A stretch of 64,000 nucleotides of DNA from Shewanella sp. KX20019. GTDB lineage: Bacteria; Pseudomonadota; Gammaproteobacteria; Enterobacterales; Shewanellaceae. Made by a program: the position numbers and the translations under genes. Location of the stretch: positions 3,658,001 to 3,722,000 of the forward strand of contig NZ_CP068437.1 of NCBI RefSeq assembly GCF_016757755.1. Direction: 5' to 3'. The stretch's first letter is position 1, and each line of letters begins with the position of its first letter. The notes below the pieces were generated by a model. That model was not told the origin of the DNA. It saw only the letters and a list, made by a program, of their open reading frames with translations, and did no database searches. Of the stretch, positions 36,910 to 45,368 are shown one piece after another.

Positions 36910-37557
36910 CTATTTGCCAAGCAGGTTGCGCCACATCATTTTCATTCGCTGCCAAATGCCTGGATGGTCAAGTATAGGCATATCCTCTTCCACCAGCTTA
37001 ACCGGAGGAGTTACTCGCGCTCTCAGTTCAGCGATAAAACCATTTAATGAATCAGCGAGTTTTTCACTCTGAATCTCCCCTGGAATTTCAATCCAAACAC
37101 TGCCATCAGTATTGTTCACAGTGATCATTTTATCTTCATCATCAAACACACCAATAAACCAGGTAGGGTCTTGTTTGAGCTTCTTTTTCATCATTAGATG
37201 ACCAATGATATTTTGCTGCAGATATTCAAAATCAGTCTGACTCCAAGCCTGCAATAACTCCCCCGTTCCCCAAGCTGAGTCAAACATTAATGGCGCAGAA
37301 AAATACGTTCCATAAAATGCGCTGAGATCTGCATGCAAAGATAGCTCAAGTGCATGTTCAACATTCTCGAAAACGCCGGGCTCCTCACGCAATACTGACT
37401 TCCATTGCAATGCATCTTCGGTTTCAACATCAAGGTCACCCAAAATACACTCGGATGGCTGTTGCTGCGCATAGTAACGAGGGTGCTCTCCTAACTTGTC
37501 TAAGTAAGCTTGTTGGTAGTCATTTAAAAAAATATCCAGAGCAGGTAAAGAAGACAC
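36910..37557 (-). CDS. syd: SecY-interacting protein Syd
   Basis: 215 residues, GTG start (MSSLPALDIFL). Syd is a peripheral inner-membrane protein that binds SecY and helps monitor translocon assembly. It is recognised by LEDALQWKSV-like, GTGELLQAWSQTDFEYLQQNIIGHL and FIGVFDDEDKMITVNN segments. It is divergent from queF as in E. coli, where csrB and yqcC are the next neighbours on the other side. Confidence 0.93.
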   Translation of the reverse strand: MSSLPALDIFLNDYQQAYLDKLGEHPRYYAQQQPSECILGDLDVETEDALQWKSVLREEPGVFENVEHALELSLHADLSAFYGTYFSAPLMFDSAWGTGELLQAWSQTDFEYLQQNIIGHLMMKKKLKQDPTWFIGVFDDEDKMITVNNTDGSVWIEIPGEIQSEKLADSLNGFIAELRARVTPPVKLVEEDMPILDHPGIWQRMKMMWRNLLGK

Positions 37558-37615
37558 TTAGCCAATCCCAAAATAAGTTATAATAAAAGTCTATTTTGAC
37601 ATGGAAACCGTATTG

Positions 37616-38473
37616 ATGACACAACATCATGATGCCTATAGTGACGCACCCGAGCTTTCACAACTTACATTAGGAAAGTCGACTGGCTACCAGGAGCAGT
37701 ATGATGCGTCTTTACTGCAAGGCGTGCCACGCAAGTTAAACCGTGATGCTATCGCCCTAACCCATGAATTACCGTTTCACGGTTGTGATATTTGGACTGG
37801 ATATGAGCTTTCATGGCTTAATGCCAAAGGCAAGCCTATGGTTGCCATTGCGGAGTTTAGCTTAGACTATAAAAGTGCCAATCTAATTGAATCTAAGTCG
37901 TTTAAGCTATATTTAAACAGCTTTAACCAGACTCAATTTGATGATGTACAAGCCGTAGAATCGACGTTAACTAAAGATCTATGCGACTGTGCTCAAGGTA
38001 ATGTTAGCGTTAAAGTGATTGAGCCAAAAAACTTTCATCATCAGCGTATTGTAGAGCTACCGGGCACCTGTATCGATGACTTAGATATTGAAGTCAGCGA
38101 TTATAGTTTTAACCCAGACTACCTTATCGATAGTGTCGACAACAAAGCGATGGTTGCCGAGACCTTAACCTCCAACCTGCTTAAATCGAATTGCTTGATC
38201 ACCTCTCAGCCTGATTGGGGTACGGTCATGATCCGTTACCAAGGGCCAAAAATCGATCGCGAAAAACTGCTTAGATACTTGATCTCATTTAGACAACACA
38301 ATGAGTTTCACGAGCAATGTGTCGAGCGTATCTTTGTCGACTTGAAACGCTTCTGCCAATGCGCCAAGTTAACCGTTTATGCACGTTACACTAGGCGTGG
38401 TGGGTTAGATATCAACCCCTATCGTAGTGACTTTGAACACCCACCCGAGAGTCACCGTTTAGCCAGACAATAA
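37616..38473 (+). CDS. queF: NADPH-dependent 7-cyano-7-deazaguanine reductase
   Basis: 285 residues from MTQHHD; an ATG five codons upstream is less likely by family length (E. coli 282). QueF reduces preQ0 to preQ1 in queuosine synthesis. The catalytic cysteine segment SNCLITSQPDWG, the QueF motif ESKSFKLYLNSFNQT and the C-terminal ARYTRRGGLDINP are all present. This is the two-domain (YqcD) subfamily. Confidence 0.97.
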   Translation: MTQHHDAYSDAPELSQLTLGKSTGYQEQYDASLLQGVPRKLNRDAIALTHELPFHGCDIWTGYELSWLNAKGKPMVAIAEFSLDYKSANLIESKSFKLYLNSFNQTQFDDVQAVESTLTKDLCDCAQGNVSVKVIEPKNFHHQRIVELPGTCIDDLDIEVSDYSFNPDYLIDSVDNKAMVAETLTSNLLKSNCLITSQPDWGTVMIRYQGPKIDREKLLRYLISFRQHNEFHEQCVERIFVDLKRFCQCAKLTVYARYTRRGGLDINPYRSDFEHPPESHRLARQ

Positions 38474-38517
38474 GTGAAATGATGGTGAAGAAACAATAAC
38501 GAAAATATGAGCCATAT

Positions 38518-38563
38518 TCACACTAGCCCTAGTAATAAACAAGAATTACTAGGGCTAGTGTGA
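38518..38563. terminator. Long perfect hairpin between convergent queF and OMP gene
   Basis: Left arm 38518-38536 and right arm 38545-38563 are perfectly complementary over 19 bp (core CACTAGCCCTAGTAAT) with an 8-base loop. There is no T-tract on either side. It is probably a bidirectional termination or RNA-end element. Confidence 0.6.
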
Positions 38564-38661
38564 GAGTTATACAGCTCTGTAGCTGCTCTTTAATCTTTCC
38601 TGTTCTATGCGCTAATCATTACATTTAGCCTATTTGTTCCCTACAACGCAAGAATATGCAG

Positions 38662-39456
38662 TTACCACCTAAATGAGAGGCCAATCTCATAAAAGTTTTC
38701 TCTATCTGCAAAATAGGTATATGTAAAATATGGGGAAAACTTCCAAATCAGAGTCGTTAGTGTAATGTCGTGATAGTTAAAGTTCCCCTTACTACAATTG
38801 ATATCTAAAAAACACTCCTTATCAATATCAAGGTCTGGCACCGTCAGCCAGCTATTACCACCACGGGTATCATAGACATGGTTATAACTATAACTAATGT
38901 TCAATCGCTCATGGGCACTCCAAGATATGCCCAGCATGATATCAACAGTATCAGAAGGGCTAAAACCAAAATTTCCTTGATACTCATCACCAAGATCAAA
39001 ACCTAACTTGATTTCATCGGTATACCAGTTGTAATTTGCATCAGCCATTAAGATGATCGTTTCGCTTACAGGAATACCAGCGAAAACACCCGCACTATAA
39101 CCACCCCGATTGACCTTTGCTGTGACCTCAGTGAACATAAATGAGGTATAGAAGCTTTTACCTACACCCACTTCCCAAAACTCATTACTGTCATACTCAC
39201 CAAGCACACGCCAAGTTTCACCAATATCGAAACTAGCATTAAGAGTATAAACAGCTTCACCATCCTGCATCTTCACATCTAGTCCAACAGACTTATACAG
39301 GGGCTCAGCTTCATCCTCTTGAATCAGTACTATTCCCTTAGGTGGGAAGATAAGCTCAATATCACTGGAGATCGATGTGGCTTGAGCAGTTGCTATGCTG
39401 CCGCAAAATAGCCCTATTACACATATTACTAAAGGAGAGAGTGTAGATAGTTGCAT
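38662..39456 (-). CDS. Putative outer-membrane beta-barrel protein
   Basis: 264 residues, family not recognised. A signal peptide (LVICVIGLFCGSIATAQA) is followed by alternating amphipathic strands rich in aromatic residues (WRVLGEYDSN, FWEVGVGKSFYTSF, ISYSYNHVYDT). The chain ends in FRW, an aromatic C-terminal residue as in barrel proteins. Two cysteines close together (KECFLDINCSKG) could form a disulfide in a loop. It lies 86 bases after the lipoprotein gene, with a terminator-like hairpin between them. Confidence 0.75.
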   Translation of the reverse strand: MQLSTLSPLVICVIGLFCGSIATAQATSISSDIELIFPPKGIVLIQEDEAEPLYKSVGLDVKMQDGEAVYTLNASFDIGETWRVLGEYDSNEFWEVGVGKSFYTSFMFTEVTAKVNRGGYSAGVFAGIPVSETIILMADANYNWYTDEIKLGFDLGDEYQGNFGFSPSDTVDIMLGISWSAHERLNISYSYNHVYDTRGGNSWLTVPDLDIDKECFLDINCSKGNFNYHDITLTTLIWKFSPYFTYTYFADRENFYEIGLSFRW

Positions 39457-39487
39457 ATAGTTTCGCTCTCATAAACATATCAAAAGC

Positions 39488-39510
39488 GTCCGCCCCAAAG
39501 GAAGGCGGAC
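39488..39510 (-). terminator. Attenuator-like hairpin between lipoprotein and OMP genes
   Basis: GTCCGCC (39488-39494) and GGCGGAC (39504-39510) pair perfectly; in minus direction GCTTTTGATA follows. Confidence 0.6.
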
Positions 39511-39542
39511 AAAATGACTCAAACACTTGGGGCATAGGGATA

Positions 39543-40214
39543 TTAGCGCTTAGGAAGCTGACTTTTCAGTTTTGCTGCATTCACTCTAGACTTGATATTA
39601 TCTCTCTGAGTTTGTGTAAGGCCTGATTTTAACGCTTTATCTGTTGCTCCCCAGCCTGCATCAATAACTGACTGGTCCCAGTCAATGCGAATCTGACCTA
39701 AATCGTTTTGATAGATGACATAGGTGTTATCCCCTGACATGGCGCCATCACGTACTGTATAGCTACCATCCCCATTGGGTTCAATGATTGCCATGGTTTT
39801 ACCATCTTCCTTACGGTATATATAAGCTTGCCCATGCTCCTCACTAATGACTAACTCATATGGGTTCACATCTGGCTTGGGCTTATTAGCATTTCCCCAA
39901 CCATCATCTTCATCAAATTCTGGTGAGTTATCGGCAGGCTTATCACCAACATCAGGGCGCTCTTTACTCGCTCCCCAATCTGGCGTATCACCAAAATCAG
40001 GTAAACCGTAACCAGGATCGGTTTCAGGTAGATCGTTATCTGGACCCGTTTCAATCGGGTTATGTGGCGTGGCAGGGATCTCAATCGGTGATTCCAGACC
40101 AGGATTGCCGTAACCTGGATCTGTGTTGTCCGTAGCTGAAGAGGTGGATGAACACCCTGAGATAAAAATAGAGGTAACAATAGTTGCTAAAAGTGACGTT
40201 TTAGATAAATTCAT
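39543..40214 (-). CDS. Putative lipoprotein with Pro/Asp/Gly-rich linker
   Basis: 223 residues from MNLSKTSLL. The signal ends in the lipobox FISGC, so it is lipid-anchored. Residues ~25-110 are low-complexity and acidic with repeated PGYG and ETDPGYGLPDFGD-like units. The C-terminal ~110 residues form a small beta-rich domain (YELVISEEHGQAYIYRKEDGKTMAII) and a basic helix (RDNIKSRVNAAKLKSQLPKR). Family unknown. It probably forms a unit with the outer-membrane protein downstream. Confidence 0.72.
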   Translation of the reverse strand: MNLSKTSLLATIVTSIFISGCSSTSSATDNTDPGYGNPGLESPIEIPATPHNPIETGPDNDLPETDPGYGLPDFGDTPDWGASKERPDVGDKPADNSPEFDEDDGWGNANKPKPDVNPYELVISEEHGQAYIYRKEDGKTMAIIEPNGDGSYTVRDGAMSGDNTYVIYQNDLGQIRIDWDQSVIDAGWGATDKALKSGLTQTQRDNIKSRVNAAKLKSQLPKR

Positions 40215-40414
40215 ACATATGCTCTCTATAGATAAGACGATTCGGCAAAATGGCTGAATCAATGACGAGAACTATAGCGAGTTTCCAGATAGAAATAATT
40301 AGGGCAAACTATGGTCAACACATTCACAGTGTGAATACATCAATGTAAAAACAAGCTAAAGATAACCCAGTTACATTCAGCAAGGGGTGAGACTGCATAG
40401 AAAATACTCACCAC

Positions 40415-41320
40415 TTAGAAGGCATTCATATTAAGAATTGTCTCTCTCAACCAGATATGGGCCGGGTTGCGATTGTGCTTCTTCTTCCACACCACCTCAA
40501 TATCTAACGCCTTTGTTTTGAAAGGAATCGGTACTAATTGAAGATTAAACATCTGTGCAAAACCACTGGCATAGCTTTTTGGAGAGAGTCCTATTGCGTC
40601 ACTTGTTGACACCGCAGCAAGGAGACTCAACATAGATGATTTGCTACTGTGGACTTTACGGCTAGGTAACACCTCTTCACTAATTAAGTCTACAGCGGTG
40701 AGGTTAAAACGTCTGAGGTTAACTTGTACATGCCGCTCAGAAAAAAATTGCTCCCTGGTTATCTGTTGTTGAACTCTAGGGTGATCACAACTAACAACAC
40801 AGGTGGCAGGTTCACTCATCAGCAGCGCTCTTTCGAAGCGGTAATCCTTGGGTAAGCCAATATCAATGGCTATATCAGCTTGCTCTAGATTTAGCATCTC
40901 AAAGATCTCACCATCAAAATCAGGTGGTTCACGAAATATCACTTCTATAGGGAGATCTTGGATTATTGTATCTAATTTGTTTTGTAGTAGATGAGCGACA
41001 ACATCATTGGCAAGAATGACAAACTGGCGCTCAGAAATCATAGGGTCAAAACCCTCCAAGCCATTAATTGTCTGCTCGATATTAGTGAATGAGTCGTTGA
41101 GCTGCTCATAGAGGTAGTTTGCCATGGCTGTGGGCTTTATATTTCTTCCTGCACGAACGAAAAGCTCCTCTCCAATCACAGCTTTAAAGCGAGTGATAGC
41201 ATTACTCACGGAAGGTTGAGTCAGCTCAAGCTCCTCTGCAGCCAAGGTATAAGATCCTGTACGGCAAACGGCCAAGAAGACTCTTAGCAGGTTTACATCA
41301 AACTGCTTATGCTGTGTCAT
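40415..41320 (-). CDS. LysR family transcriptional regulator
   Basis: 301 residues. The N-terminal winged helix-turn-helix reads LLRVFLAVCRTGSYTLAAEELELTQPSVSNAITRFKAVIGEELFVRAGR, followed by the LysR substrate-binding domain. Target and inducer are unknown. Immediately upstream on the opposite strand lies a decayed alkylsulfatase fragment, which may be its former target, and on the other side the unknown lipoprotein gene. Confidence 0.92.
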   Translation of the reverse strand: MTQHKQFDVNLLRVFLAVCRTGSYTLAAEELELTQPSVSNAITRFKAVIGEELFVRAGRNIKPTAMANYLYEQLNDSFTNIEQTINGLEGFDPMISERQFVILANDVVAHLLQNKLDTIIQDLPIEVIFREPPDFDGEIFEMLNLEQADIAIDIGLPKDYRFERALLMSEPATCVVSCDHPRVQQQITREQFFSERHVQVNLRRFNLTAVDLISEEVLPSRKVHSSKSSMLSLLAAVSTSDAIGLSPKSYASGFAQMFNLQLVPIPFKTKALDIEVVWKKKHNRNPAHIWLRETILNMNAF

Positions 41321-41439
41321 TGCGAAATCTATCCTCTACTACCTATACAACACATCTAAAACTGAAATAGCCACTCTAACATATCAATATACATAAAATC
41401 AGGCAGTTAAACTTTATAGTTAACCAAGTTTAGAATAAT

Positions 41440-41928
41440 ATGCTTTTCAAAAAATTAGACTCTCATTCATCACCTATCTGGGGCTATGCGCAGAACAATG
41501 ACTTCATGAAGCTGCAACATGACAACTATGCTTTGCTGCACAACCAATCGTTAAGGTTGGCAAATAATGGTGTGGGCATTCAAGATATTGGCGACGCGAT
41601 CCAAGAAACCATACCAGAAACTGTCTATATAGCATGGCACAGCAACGGTTACCATGGTATTTACAGCCATAACGCTAAGGCCGTGTATAACAAGTATTTG
41701 GGCTACTTTGATATGGATCCGGGCAATGACACAGCAAGACAGCTTTTAGCTGATACCTATGAGCAATAAGGTTATCAATCAGAAGGTGCCGGCTGAAGAA
41801 ATACCTACTCAACCGGTGTACAAGAGCTACGTGTAGGCATCCAAAAGGGTGCGCCTAAAACAGCGTCTGCCGATGTGAACAGTGAAATTGATATGGCGAC
41901 ATTATTTGACTTTTTAGCCTGTAAATAA
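41440..41928 (+). pseudogene. Alkylsulfatase (metallo-beta-lactamase type) fragment, two nonsense codons
   Basis: A single frame of 162 codons matches the middle part of linear alkylsulfatases (Bds1/SdsA1/YjcS type): PIWGYAQNNDF, LHNQSLRLANNG, WHSNGYHGIYSHNAKAVYNKYLGYFDM. It is interrupted by TAA at 41767-41769 and TGA at 41794-41796, then continues in the same frame as GYQSEGAG, TGVQELRVGIQKGAPKTAS and DMATLFDFLA to a stop at 41926-41928. The stops replace expected Leu and Trp codons by single changes. The N-terminal metal-binding domain and the C-terminus are missing, so this is a deletion remnant. Confidence 0.9.
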
Positions 41929-41934
41929 TTGGGG

Positions 41935-42846
41935 TTAACTCGTGCTTTGAACCACTGCAGTAATAGTGACGACTTCTGCGTCATACTCGACTGGCTTGTC
42001 TTGGTAGTTTAATCCTCTAACACTGATAGCAAAGCGATAATCTTTATCTAAGTGCCCCAAAGCGCAATCCCAGTGAGCCGCCTCTGCCACCATCAGTTCA
42101 CTTGTCACATCAGCCGTTTCAACTTTATCAAACAGTTGTAAGCTAACTCCTTGCTTGAAAACCATCTGCTGAGTTAGTCCGCTGCTTAAAAGTTCAGGTT
42201 GCAACTGTTCACTCGATTTAAGCATTAGTATGCTTTGCTCTAATGCGGTTAAATCAAAGCCAAAGGATTTAAGCGACAACGCCAACCCCAGCCCTTTAGC
42301 CTTAATGTAAGACTCTTTCAGTGCCCACAGATCAAAGAAGCGATCGCGCTGTAACTCATTAGGCAAGGCAAGCAACGCTGCTGTCTCTGGCTTGGAGAAA
42401 TAGTGGTTGAGTATTGAATGGATGTTGGTACTTTTGCGGCAGCGCTCAATATCAACGCCCAGCTCCACTGTCGATGATGCTGCATCTTGCACTGGCTGCT
42501 GATGAATCGCTAACAATAGCCAATCACCACTGTGGCTAAGGTTAAAAGCGATGCCCGTTTGCTCATACTGTGCCGCCGTTAATCGTGGTTTACCTTTGTC
42601 ACCATATTCAAACTGCCACTCATCTGGCTTCAATTGACTATGGCCTGATAGCAATGCGCGCACATATCCGCGCACCATCAAACCTTGGACTTTAGCAGAT
42701 TGTTGAATATAACGGTCAACCTTATCGATTTCGTCTTTGGGTAACCACGAGCGGATTGTCGCTGTGAAATTACCGTCCATTAAGGCTGATGATAACGGAC
42801 AGAAATAAAGTTTTACGCAGCTTGATTCAGATATAGGGGACGACAA
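41935..42846 (-). CDS. pfaE: 4'-phosphopantetheinyl transferase PfaE
   Basis: 303 residues as drawn. PfaE loads phosphopantetheine from CoA onto the acyl carrier domains of PfaA and is needed for PUFA synthesis. The Sfp-type signatures ELGVDIERCRK and FFDLWALKESYIKAKGLGLAL contain the magnesium and catalytic residues. The full frame begins at TTG 42846 with no good ribosome site; the first ATG (MDGNFTATIRSW, 42780) is an alternative. It is transcribed away from pfaRABC and follows the EF-G-like gene after a terminator. Confidence 0.93.
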   Translation of the reverse strand: MSSPISESSCVKLYFCPLSSALMDGNFTATIRSWLPKDEIDKVDRYIQQSAKVQGLMVRGYVRALLSGHSQLKPDEWQFEYGDKGKPRLTAAQYEQTGIAFNLSHSGDWLLLAIHQQPVQDAASSTVELGVDIERCRKSTNIHSILNHYFSKPETAALLALPNELQRDRFFDLWALKESYIKAKGLGLALSLKSFGFDLTALEQSILMLKSSEQLQPELLSSGLTQQMVFKQGVSLQLFDKVETADVTSELMVAEAAHWDCALGHLDKDYRFAISVRGLNYQDKPVEYDAEVVTITAVVQSTS

Positions 42847-42896
42847 GGAGATCTCAAAAACGATGATTCATAGGGTATTGTGGCCTCTTTTACCAC

Positions 42897-42936
42897 AAAA
42901 AAACAGAGGGGCATACCGCAAAAAGCCGGCAGCCCC
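42897..42936 (-). terminator. Intrinsic terminator downstream of the EF-G-like gene
   Basis: In minus direction GGGGC..CCG pairs with CGG..GCCCC (42908-42936), followed by TCTG and T7 (42897-42903). It separates the EF-G-like gene from pfaE. Confidence 0.75.
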
Positions 42937-42958
42937 AACATATTACATAAGGCGTTGC

Positions 42959-45004
42959 TTAATCCGTTTCGGCCAACGCTAACGTTAACTCTTTTAATGC
43001 CTTATCGGAAATAACATCATAACGGCTAAAATGCATGGAGAATTGACCGTCACCGCCGGTCATCGATTTAAGCCTAGTGGAGTAGTCTCCCACATTAGCC
43101 AGCGGCGCTTCAACGCTAACTTCTACTATGCCACTTGCCTGAGCTTGAGTACCACAGATAATGCCGCGAGAAGCACTCATGTTACCAGTGATCTCCCCAA
43201 CATGGCCTTGCTCCACCAAGATCTGCATATCGACAATCGGTTCTAAGATCACAGGTTGTGCCAGTGCAACAGCATCAATAAAGGCTTTCTTTCCCGCCAT
43301 CACAAACGCTATCTCTTTTGAATCGACACTATGATGCTTACCGTCTAATACCGTGACCCTTATATCTTGCATCGGGAACCCACCAAGCGCACCAGCAGAC
43401 ATGGCTTCACGCACCCCTTTTTCAACAGCGGGTATATATTGACTCGGGACTGTACCACCCACCACTTTACTGACAAATTCAAAACCTTGACCGCGCGACA
43501 AGGGCTCCACTTTTAGTTCAACTTCACCAAATTGACCGGAACCACCAGACTGTTTTTTGTGCCGAAAACGGGCCGTCGCTTCTGCCAATATCGTTTCGCG
43601 ATAAGCCACCGCTGGCGTATCGGTTTTCATATCCACATTAAACAAGGTTTGCGCTTTTTCCAATGCTATTTGCAAGTGAAGATCGCCCTGCCCTTGTAAA
43701 ACAGTCTGCCCCTGAGCATCACTGCGATTGACCTGTAGGCTAGGATCTTCCGCCACTAACTTGTGCAGCACTTCGGATATTTTCTGCTCATCCCCACGCC
43801 GCTTAGGCGATACAGCCAAGCCAAAAATAGGTTGTGGCAAGTCCAGTTCAGGCAGATGGAACTCATCTTCATCATGACTATCGTGCAGCACAGCTCCCAC
43901 TTCAAGTTCATCTATCTTAGCGATAGCACAAATGTCACCAGGAATAGCCTGACTAACGTCAATCAGCTTGTCACCCTGCAGTTTAGCCAAGTGACTCACT
44001 TTAAATAACTTACGACCTTGGCCAACAAATAGCTTCATGCCGATATTGATGGTGCCTTGATACAGGCGAAAAATCCCGATACGACCCACAAACGGATCGA
44101 TAGACACTCTAAAGACATGTGCTAGCACATGCTCTAACGGGCTTTGACTAACATCGATCGGCACAGCATCGGCACCAAAGCCTTTCACAAACTGCGGCGG
44201 ATTAGCTTCTAACGGATTTGGCAGCAATTTCACTAGCAGCTCTAGCAATGATTCAATACCGATATCTTGCTCTGCACTAGTAAAGCATACCGGCACTAGA
44301 TGTCCCATACGTAATGCAGCCTCTAAGGGCGCGTGCAACTGCTCAGGCGTTAGCGACTCGCCCTGATCCAAGTACAGCTCCATCAGCTGCTCATCTTCTT
44401 CAAGCACGGTATCAACGAGTTCATCCCGTGCGGCTTGCACACTATGGAATGCCGTTTGTGCCTGTTCTTCACTATGCAGATAACAGTCGACAACTTGGTC
44501 TGCTGTAACATTGGGTAAATTAACAGGCAAGCAACGATGGCCAAACTGTTGCTGAATATTGCCCAACAATTCGGCCAGTCCCGCTTCATTACCATCAATA
44601 TGGTTAATCGCAATCAGTACCACTTTGCCTTGACTACGCGCTGCTGCAAACGCCCGTTTAGTCACCGACTCAATACCCATACCTGCATGGATCACTAAAA
44701 GTACCGATTCTACGCCCGGCAAAGGTAATAGCGCACGGCCAAAGAAGTCGGGTAAACCGGGGGTGTCGATAAGGTTAATGTGGTGGTTGGCGAAATCAAG
44801 ATTGAGAAAGGAGGGTTCTAAGCTGTGGCGATGGGATTTTTCTTGGGCAGTGAAATCAGCATGATTTGTGCCCTTATCGACCCTGCCTTTTAAGGTTATC
44901 GCATTAGCACGAAATAGCAGCGCTTCTAATAGCGAGGACTTTCCTGATCCTGTGTGCCCGAGCATTGCTAAATTGCGGATCTGCTCAGTGTTGAACTCAG
45001 CCAT
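42959..45004 (-). CDS. Elongation factor G-like GTPase
   Basis: 681 residues from MAEFNTEQIRN; the ATG six codons upstream is less likely because AGGAGG lies five bases before this one. It has EF-G architecture: G domain with P-loop GHTGSGKSS, G3 DTPGLPDF and G4 NHID, then EF-G domains II-V including AVAYRETI and the C-terminal MTGGDGQFSMHFSRYD. The G3 and G4 boxes deviate from canonical EF-G (DTPGHVDF, NKxD), so it belongs to the EF-G paralogue group of uncertain role. It lies between pfaE and pfaR; a link to PUFA synthesis is not evident. Confidence 0.9.
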   Translation of the reverse strand: MAEFNTEQIRNLAMLGHTGSGKSSLLEALLFRANAITLKGRVDKGTNHADFTAQEKSHRHSLEPSFLNLDFANHHINLIDTPGLPDFFGRALLPLPGVESVLLVIHAGMGIESVTKRAFAAARSQGKVVLIAINHIDGNEAGLAELLGNIQQQFGHRCLPVNLPNVTADQVVDCYLHSEEQAQTAFHSVQAARDELVDTVLEEDEQLMELYLDQGESLTPEQLHAPLEAALRMGHLVPVCFTSAEQDIGIESLLELLVKLLPNPLEANPPQFVKGFGADAVPIDVSQSPLEHVLAHVFRVSIDPFVGRIGIFRLYQGTINIGMKLFVGQGRKLFKVSHLAKLQGDKLIDVSQAIPGDICAIAKIDELEVGAVLHDSHDEDEFHLPELDLPQPIFGLAVSPKRRGDEQKISEVLHKLVAEDPSLQVNRSDAQGQTVLQGQGDLHLQIALEKAQTLFNVDMKTDTPAVAYRETILAEATARFRHKKQSGGSGQFGEVELKVEPLSRGQGFEFVSKVVGGTVPSQYIPAVEKGVREAMSAGALGGFPMQDIRVTVLDGKHHSVDSKEIAFVMAGKKAFIDAVALAQPVILEPIVDMQILVEQGHVGEITGNMSASRGIICGTQAQASGIVEVSVEAPLANVGDYSTRLKSMTGGDGQFSMHFSRYDVISDKALKELTLALAETD

Positions 45005-45368
45005 ATAGGCCTCCTTTGTCACATCATTAAACCTAGGGTGTTTTCAATAAGACAATTTTCCGGAGCTGTTAATTATAAGTATAAACGTGTAACAAAGTGC
45101 GATTTTTGACCTAGATCACTCTTTAACTTAGCTACGCGACTTACTACACAAAATAACACTTTAGAGTACAAGTGTTCACCGAATCTGGTCGTATCAGCGA
45201 TTATTAAGTCCCAGGTGATTGTATTGCCCCGAAACCTGATGTAGTCTGCTCATCGATTAGTCAGAATATACCGACTTAATTACGATAAACAGTGAACTCT
45301 CGCGAAGTTTGCTAGTCATAAAAACGTAATCAAGTCCCAGTAGATTATTAACGGAAACCGCTAAATTG
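45005..45368. promoter_or_regulatory. Divergent EF-G-like / pfaR control region
   Basis: 364 bases with no coding frame. The nonamer AAGTCCCAG occurs twice in direct orientation (45206-45214 and 45332-45340), each followed by a GATT-containing stretch, with starts exactly 126 bases apart. The second lies 29 bases before the pfaR ATG. These could be sites for PfaR or another regulator. I could not identify a confident -35/-10. Confidence 0.45.
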
